64,000 nucleotides of DNA from Hahella sp. HNIBRBA332 (GTDB lineage Bacteria > Pseudomonadota > Gammaproteobacteria > Pseudomonadales > Oleiphilaceae), in the NCBI RefSeq assembly GCF_030719035.1, contig NZ_CP132203.1:4482501-4546500 (forward strand), in the 5' to 3' direction. Positions 59,719-64,000 of the stretch are shown piece after piece (positions within the stretch are counted from its first letter, which is position 1; each line of letters begins with the position of its first letter). Both the position numbers and the translations under genes were made by a program. The notes below the pieces were generated by a model. That model made no database searches, was not told where the DNA came from, and saw nothing but the letters and a program-made list of their open reading frames with translations.

Positions 59719-60933
59719 ATGCGCGCCGTGGACTTAGCCCGCTTCAATATCCAGGTCATGATCGGGCATCGTTTTCGCACTCTCATGTTAATGATCGCGC
59801 TCATTATTGGCGTGGCGGCGGTCAATCTGCTGACCGGGCTGGGAGAAGGCGCACGTTTGTTTGTTTTGGGCGAGTTCAGCTTTCTCGGCAAAAACACGCT
59901 GATCATCATGCCGGGAAAAAAAGAAACCACTGGCGGCATGCCGCCGATAACCGGCGAAGCGCCACGCGATCTGACCTTGGAGGACATGCAGGCCCTGAAG
60001 CGACTTTCCGCGATCAACCGCACCGCGCCGCTTATCGCTGGCATGGCGGAGCTGTCTTATCAAAGCCGACTGCGGGAAAGTTTTGTGGTGGGAACTACCC
60101 ATGACTTTTTTGCGATCCGCAAACTAAGCCTGTTGCAAGGACGGGCGCTGCCGACGGGGGACCCGACATTCGCCGATGCGGTCTGCGTGCTGGGACAAAC
60201 GCTTAAACGAGAGCTCTTCGGCCCTGAGCCCGCTCTGGGTCAATGGGTGCGCGCCGGCGACCGCCGCTTTCGAGTGATCGGCATCCTGGAGAGCAAAGGC
60301 GTTGCTATGGGCCTGAACTTTGATGAAGCGATGCTGATCCCCGTCGCCAGCGCCCAGATGCTATTCAATCAGGAAGGGTTGTTCCGACTGTTTGCGGAAG
60401 TCCGCTCCGAGCGGGAACTCACGCCCACCCGCAACGCCATCCTCAGCATCATCAAGGAAAGACACGACGGCGAGGAAGATGTCACGTTGATCACGCAAGA
60501 CGCTTTGCTCTCTTCATTCGACGAAATTCTGCGCACACTGACGCTGGCGGTAGGCGGTATCGCCGGCATCAGTCTGGCCGTGGCGGGAGTGCTGATTATG
60601 AACGTCATGCTGATCAGCGTCAGTCAACGCACGGCGGAAATTGGGCTGCTGAAAGCGCTTGGCGCCAGCGCCGCCACTGTGCGCCGGCTATTTCTGAGCG
60701 AAGCGTTATTGCTGGCGATAATTGGCAGTTTGATCGGGCTCTTGATAAGCGAGTCCTTATTGGCGGCGGGCCGCCTGCTCTACGACCAGATTCCGTTGGG
60801 CTCGCCGCTATGGGTGAAGCTTGCGGCGGTGGGCGTTGCGATTGTCACCGCCCTGCTATTCGCCTATCTGCCCGCCCGCAAGGCCGCCGCCCTGGCGCCC
60901 GTCGAAGCGCTGACGCACAAGCAAGGCCCCTGA
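59719..60933 (+). CDS. MacB-like ABC permease 1
   Basis: 404 residues. An N-terminal membrane helix (TLMLMIALIIGVAAVNLLTGL), a ~220-residue periplasmic MacB_PCD domain (about 50-265), then three FtsX-type helices (LTLAVGGIAGISLAVAGVLIM, then the AEIGLLKALGASAATVRRLF coupling loop, and the last pair). Mechanotransmission-type transporters of this kind move lipoproteins, peptides or antibiotics. Starts 2 bp after the ATPase stop. Confidence 0.9.
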   Translation: MRAVDLARFNIQVMIGHRFRTLMLMIALIIGVAAVNLLTGLGEGARLFVLGEFSFLGKNTLIIMPGKKETTGGMPPITGEAPRDLTLEDMQALKRLSAINRTAPLIAGMAELSYQSRLRESFVVGTTHDFFAIRKLSLLQGRALPTGDPTFADAVCVLGQTLKRELFGPEPALGQWVRAGDRRFRVIGILESKGVAMGLNFDEAMLIPVASAQMLFNQEGLFRLFAEVRSERELTPTRNAILSIIKERHDGEEDVTLITQDALLSSFDEILRTLTLAVGGIAGISLAVAGVLIMNVMLISVSQRTAEIGLLKALGASAATVRRLFLSEALLLAIIGSLIGLLISESLLAAGRLLYDQIPLGSPLWVKLAAVGVAIVTALLFAYLPARKAAALAPVEALTHKQGP

Positions 60934-60934
60934 A

Positions 60935-62131
60935 ATGAAAGCGCCGGATTTACTGAAAATGGTGACCCGCACCATCAGCTTTGGCCGCACCCGCGCGGTG
61001 CTCACGTCACTCGGCATCACCATCGGCATCGCCGCAGTTGCCTTGCTCACCTCCATCGGAGAAGGCGTGCGCAGCTATGTGATGGATGAGTTCTCCCAGT
61101 TTGGCGCTCGTATCATCGCGATTAACCCGGGTAAAAACGTAACTGGCGGTATGGGAGGCATTCTCAGCACGGTGCGTCCTCTCTCATTACAAGACGCGGA
61201 GGCCCTGCGCCAAGCGCCTTATGTGGAATATGTGGTGCCGGTGGTGCAAGGGGCCGGCGCTATTGAGTACAAACAGCGCACCCGCAATGTGGATATCTTC
61301 GGAGTCAGCGCGGATATGCCCGCAGCCTGGCGCTTCGCCGTGGCGCAGGGCCGCTTTTTGCCCCGCAACAACGATGCGCGCTCCAGCCCTTATGCAGTCA
61401 TCGGCCACAAGGTTAAACAGGAGCTGTTTCAAGGTGAAAGCCCATTGGGTCAGCTTATCCGCATCGGCGGCATGCGCTTTCGCGTAATTGGAGTGATTGA
61501 ACCCAAGGGGGATATGCTGGGATTCGACCTTGACGACACCGCTTACATCCCCGCCGACTTGGCGCTGGACCTCTTCAACCGCGAGGGCCTGATGGAAATT
61601 GACGTCATTTTCTCCCCCGCCACAGATTCCACTTACATGTCCGCCCTTATTAAAAAGATGTTGATTCAACGCCACGGTCGCGAGGATTTTACGTTGATCA
61701 CACAGGATCAAATGCTCACCAGTCTAAACAGCATTTTATCGGTATTGACGCTTGCCGTCGGTCTGCTGGGCTCTATTTCCCTGTTGGTCGGCGGCGTCGG
61801 CATTCTCACCACCATGACCACCAGCGTGCGGGAACGCACCAGCGAAATCGGTCTGTTGCGGGCTCTGGGCGCCACCCGCGCGCAAGTGCTGAGTCTGTTC
61901 CTGGCGGAGGCTGTCACGCTTTCGACAATAGGCGGGATATGCGGACTGCTGCTCATGGGCGGGGTCACGGCGCTGACTTTTCTGTTCGCTCCCGAGTTCC
62001 CTATCCGCCCCCATGCGCCGTTTCTGTTGATCGCGTTATTACTGTCTTCGCTGATTGGGCTTATCGCGGGCGTCGTCCCGGCGCTACAGGCTTCGCGTCT
62101 GAATCCTATCGACGCCCTCAGAACAGAGTAA
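60935..62131 (+). CDS. MacB-like ABC permease 2
   Basis: 398 residues, same topology as the preceding gene: N-terminal helix within VLTSLGITIGIAAVALLTSI, a periplasmic domain with KNVTGGMGGILSTVRPLSLQ, and FtsX helices with SEIGLLRALGATRAQVLSLF. It starts one base after the stop of permease 1. Two unlike permeases with a single ATPase suggest a heterodimeric transporter rather than the MacB homodimer. Convergent with the orphan binding protein, 6 bp apart. Confidence 0.9.
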   Translation: MKAPDLLKMVTRTISFGRTRAVLTSLGITIGIAAVALLTSIGEGVRSYVMDEFSQFGARIIAINPGKNVTGGMGGILSTVRPLSLQDAEALRQAPYVEYVVPVVQGAGAIEYKQRTRNVDIFGVSADMPAAWRFAVAQGRFLPRNNDARSSPYAVIGHKVKQELFQGESPLGQLIRIGGMRFRVIGVIEPKGDMLGFDLDDTAYIPADLALDLFNREGLMEIDVIFSPATDSTYMSALIKKMLIQRHGREDFTLITQDQMLTSLNSILSVLTLAVGLLGSISLLVGGVGILTTMTTSVRERTSEIGLLRALGATRAQVLSLFLAEAVTLSTIGGICGLLLMGGVTALTFLFAPEFPIRPHAPFLLIALLLSSLIGLIAGVVPALQASRLNPIDALRTE

Positions 62132-62137
62132 ACGCCA

Positions 62138-63022
62138 CTAAATCTGCGACATCAGATCTAGCGGGTCGTACCAGAGTTCTTTGCGACGCACTGGCGTCTC
62201 CTTCGGCAAAAACGGGTTTTTGATGACAAAAGCGCGACGCTCGGACAAATGTGCTTTATTAATTGAATCGCCATGATGCTTGAGGAATATCTGATCAAAC
62301 GTCTTATCGGCGATCATGATATTCAAACCCCGCTCAATGCGTTCAGCGAGTTTGGCGTTCTGCCTGGAGACAAAGAAATAGTAAGGCCAGGGATAGTAAA
62401 TCAGCGTGCGCTGCTCAATCTGTATCTGCGACAAATAATCCCGCCGGGCCTGGTATTCAGCGAAAATCTCGTTCACGCCCCGGGGAAAATGATCAAACCG
62501 GCGTTGCGCCAGCATCTTGAACAAGCCTTCGTAGCTACTGGCCGTCACTACCTGAAAGCCGTTCTTCTCATAAACCTGGATATCTCCCCACCCCAAGCCC
62601 TGTCCAATGCTTAATAAACGCAGATCGGAGAGATTTTCGAGGGCGTCGAATTTGGCCTGAGTTTCCTCTGTGATCAAGCTGATGCGATAACCGAGTAGCC
62701 CTTTGCGCAAGGGAATGCGGATGGGGCGCATCAAACGCTCTTTCTCATCCGAGGTGGAACTCCAGGCCACATTAAGAACGGATGAGCCTCTATCCAACTC
62801 CGCAAGATAGCGGGCTTCACTCATCGCCAGCGGCGTCTCCTCCAACGAATAAGGTCCGTATTGATCCACCGTTTTATCCAGGGAGACTTTCAACATCTCC
62901 ACCAAGTCGATAAACCGGGTGTCCTGCAGGGATTCAGAGGCGGGGAAAATGACTTTCAACGGCCCGGCGGCCCAGGCGACCTGACAGGCGAAAAAGGCGA
63001 TTCCAACGATGATTAACTTCAT
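62138..63022 (-). CDS. Orphan periplasmic binding-protein-like protein 2
   Basis: 294 residues. Signal peptide LIIVGIAFFACQVAWA, then a two-lobed fold. It shares with the gene at 43763 the landmarks IRIPLRKGLLGYRI, FDHFPRGVNEIFAE, YYPWPYYFFVSRQNAKL and the end NPFLPKETPVRRKELWYDPL. As there, no ABC transporter partner is adjacent. Related solo proteins may act as envelope sensors; the ligand is unknown. GGGGCTCC precedes the ATG. Confidence 0.75.
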   Translation of the reverse strand: MKLIIVGIAFFACQVAWAAGPLKVIFPASESLQDTRFIDLVEMLKVSLDKTVDQYGPYSLEETPLAMSEARYLAELDRGSSVLNVAWSSTSDEKERLMRPIRIPLRKGLLGYRISLITEETQAKFDALENLSDLRLLSIGQGLGWGDIQVYEKNGFQVVTASSYEGLFKMLAQRRFDHFPRGVNEIFAEYQARRDYLSQIQIEQRTLIYYPWPYYFFVSRQNAKLAERIERGLNIMIADKTFDQIFLKHHGDSINKAHLSERRAFVIKNPFLPKETPVRRKELWYDPLDLMSQI

Positions 63023-63087
63023 AACGGAGCCCCATCATGAAATGCAGATGGCGTTTATCCTTAAGCTTAGCAAAGCCTGGCGAGCAG

Positions 63088-63474
63088 TCACGCCTCCCAG
63101 GCTCCCCCCCCTTTCTTACGCAACTTTTTCTTTGGCGAGAAGCCGGCTGGCTTGGAGCCAAGCCACTGCGTAAATTCCTGCACTTCAGGCAGCGCCCGCA
63201 GGCTTTCAAGACTGTTGTAGTGGACCGCCAGCTCAGATTCAGACTTCAATCCATGAATGAAGCTATGACAAGGGCGACAGACCCAGACAATGGCCTTATT
63301 GAGATAATCCCGATCATAATGACGGCGAATATTTTTTTTGCCGTGCAGCGTCTTCGGAATCAAATGATGGCGAGTCAGAGACGGGACTTCGCGACGACAC
63401 AGCTGGCAGCCGTCAATGTCACGGGGATAATTCCGTTCTGAATCCAACATTTTCAGATCCATTCTCAGCGTCAC
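63088..63474 (-). CDS. Small HNH-nuclease-like protein
   Basis: 128 residues from a GTG at 63474 (AAGGA upstream); ATGs at 63462 or 63450 are alternatives. HNH/zinc-finger landmarks are CQLCRREVP (about residue 23), RHHLIPKTLHGKKN and VCRPCHSFIHGL (about 65-76), giving two CxxC knuckles around the catalytic histidine. The C terminus is basic (KKKLRKKGGG). It starts 6 bp after the cnoX stop and is probably in its operon. Family members range from homing-type to repair nucleases; the role is open. Confidence 0.82.
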   Translation of the reverse strand: MTLRMDLKMLDSERNYPRDIDGCQLCRREVPSLTRHHLIPKTLHGKKNIRRHYDRDYLNKAIVWVCRPCHSFIHGLKSESELAVHYNSLESLRALPEVQEFTQWLGSKPAGFSPKKKLRKKGGGAWEA

Positions 63475-63480
63475 ACATCC

Positions 63481-64000
63481 TTAGTGGAGTAAAGCATATA
63501 ATTTGCGACGGTATGTCCGCACCAGAGGATGCGCGGCGCCCAGCATGTCGAAAAGCTCTATCAACGTTTTTCTGGCGGCGTCATCGCCATAACTCCGATC
63601 AGTCTGCATCAGGTTCAACAGGGCCTCTACCGCATCCTCGAACTTGTTGTTCATGATGGCGTGCAAAGCGAGCTGAAAGCGTGCTTCAGCGTCGGCCGCA
63701 TTCGCCTGCAAACGTTGCTGAATATCCGCCAGTGGCGCGATAGCGCCAGCCTTTTCAACAAAGCGTATGCGCGCCAGCAACTGTTTGACGTCCGGGCGCC
63801 CCTGAATATCCGCCGGTAAGCTGGACAGGATCGTCGACGCTTCGTCCTTCTCTCCCAATGCGACTTTCACTGCGGCGATATCCACCAGAATCTCCATGTT
63901 GTTGGGATCCGCCTGATTCGCCTGAGTCAACATCGCCAGCGCCTGCTCGGCCTGACCTTGCTCAACCAGCGCGCGGGCTTGCTCACGCAATTCCGCGCCC
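63481..64000 (-). CDS. cnoX: CnoX/YbbN-type thioredoxin-fold chaperone, C-terminal part (5' end outside window)
   Basis: The frame is open to the window edge, and the visible ~173 residues are the TPR-like part: AEQALAMLTQANQADPNNME, ARFQLALHAIMNNKFEDAVEALLNLMQTD and the end AAHPLVRTYRRKLYALL, which are characteristic of YbbN. The N-terminal thioredoxin domain would lie beyond 64000. In E. coli CnoX protects proteins from hypochlorite-induced aggregation and oxidation and hands them to GroEL. The HNH gene follows 6 bp downstream. Confidence 0.85.
   Translation of the reverse strand, partial: GAELREQARALVEQGQAEQALAMLTQANQADPNNMEILVDIAAVKVALGEKDEASTILSSLPADIQGRPDVKQLLARIRFVEKAGAIAPLADIQQRLQANAADAEARFQLALHAIMNNKFEDAVEALLNLMQTDRSYGDDAARKTLIELFDMLGAAHPLVRTYRRKLYALLH

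Noticed and set aside
1..64000. tRNA, rRNA, CRISPR arrays, integrases and insertion sequences
   Set aside because: Looked for on both strands by eye; none was recognised.

Overview
The window reads as a chromosomal segment of a free-living, probably marine gammaproteobacterium. The gene content (pdhR-aceE-aceF order, CnoX/YbbN, PbpG, a Lut/Dld-II lactate operon of the Shewanella type, an mtl-type polyol operon, PEP-CTERM proteins) and the many AraC/LysR regulators resemble Hahella or a close oceanospirillalean relative. That assignment is by gene style only, not by a search. No rRNA, tRNA, CRISPR array, integrase, insertion sequence or phage gene was seen.

Layout. 1-1255: the end of a chemotaxis receptor, a thioredoxin and a DUF2218 protein. 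1382-4610: a TonB-dependent receptor divergent from an AraC/PchR-like regulator, with a Fur box between them. 4667-5731: a COG0523 metallochaperone GTPase behind a near-consensus Zur box. 5791-8838: a sialidase-like protein, small unknown proteins and a LysR regulator. 8798-13248: LysR/azoR, glycerate kinase, and a MarR regulator with a four-cysteine tail divergent from a lipoprotein; three copies of one operator-like motif lie between the last two. 13748-21170: a polyol (mannitol/sorbitol) operon, mtlE-F-G-K, then one gene fusing mannitol 2-dehydrogenase to a short-chain dehydrogenase, then an AraC regulator; a roughly 105-bp imperfect hairpin separates mtlE from mtlF. 21533-28859: an unrecognised three-gene cluster with a 176-aa protein and two tandem giant paralogues of about 1,100 aa. 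29376-33357: PBP7-like peptidase, unknowns, PhzF, GNAT, and a zinc-ribbon membrane protein. 33486-36673: four PEP-CTERM-type secreted proteins plus the remnant of a fifth. 37125-44617: DUF4124 protein, LysR/NmrA pair, AraC, EamA transporter, unknowns and an orphan periplasmic binding-like protein. 44681-50938: Sel1 protein, pyruvate dehydrogenase aceEF and the GntR regulator pdhR. 51216-57234: the lactate operon lutABC-dld with three PdhR/LldR-like operators upstream. 57237-62131: a PilZ protein and a MacAB-like ABC export operon with two permease genes. 62138-64000: a second orphan binding-like protein, an HNH protein and the end of cnoX.

How parts fit. The aceEF and lut/dld blocks flank one GntR regulator whose likely operators face the lactate genes, so lactate oxidation to pyruvate and pyruvate entry to acetyl-CoA are probably co-controlled. 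The polyol operon imports a hexitol and oxidises it with two different dehydrogenase domains on one chain; no sugar kinase lies in the window. Iron (Fur) and zinc (Zur) starvation genes sit side by side.

Most unusual items: the dehydrogenase fusion, the giant tandem paralogues, the MarR/three-operator unit, the PEP-CTERM cluster with a collapsed copy, and two related binding-protein-like genes without transporters.
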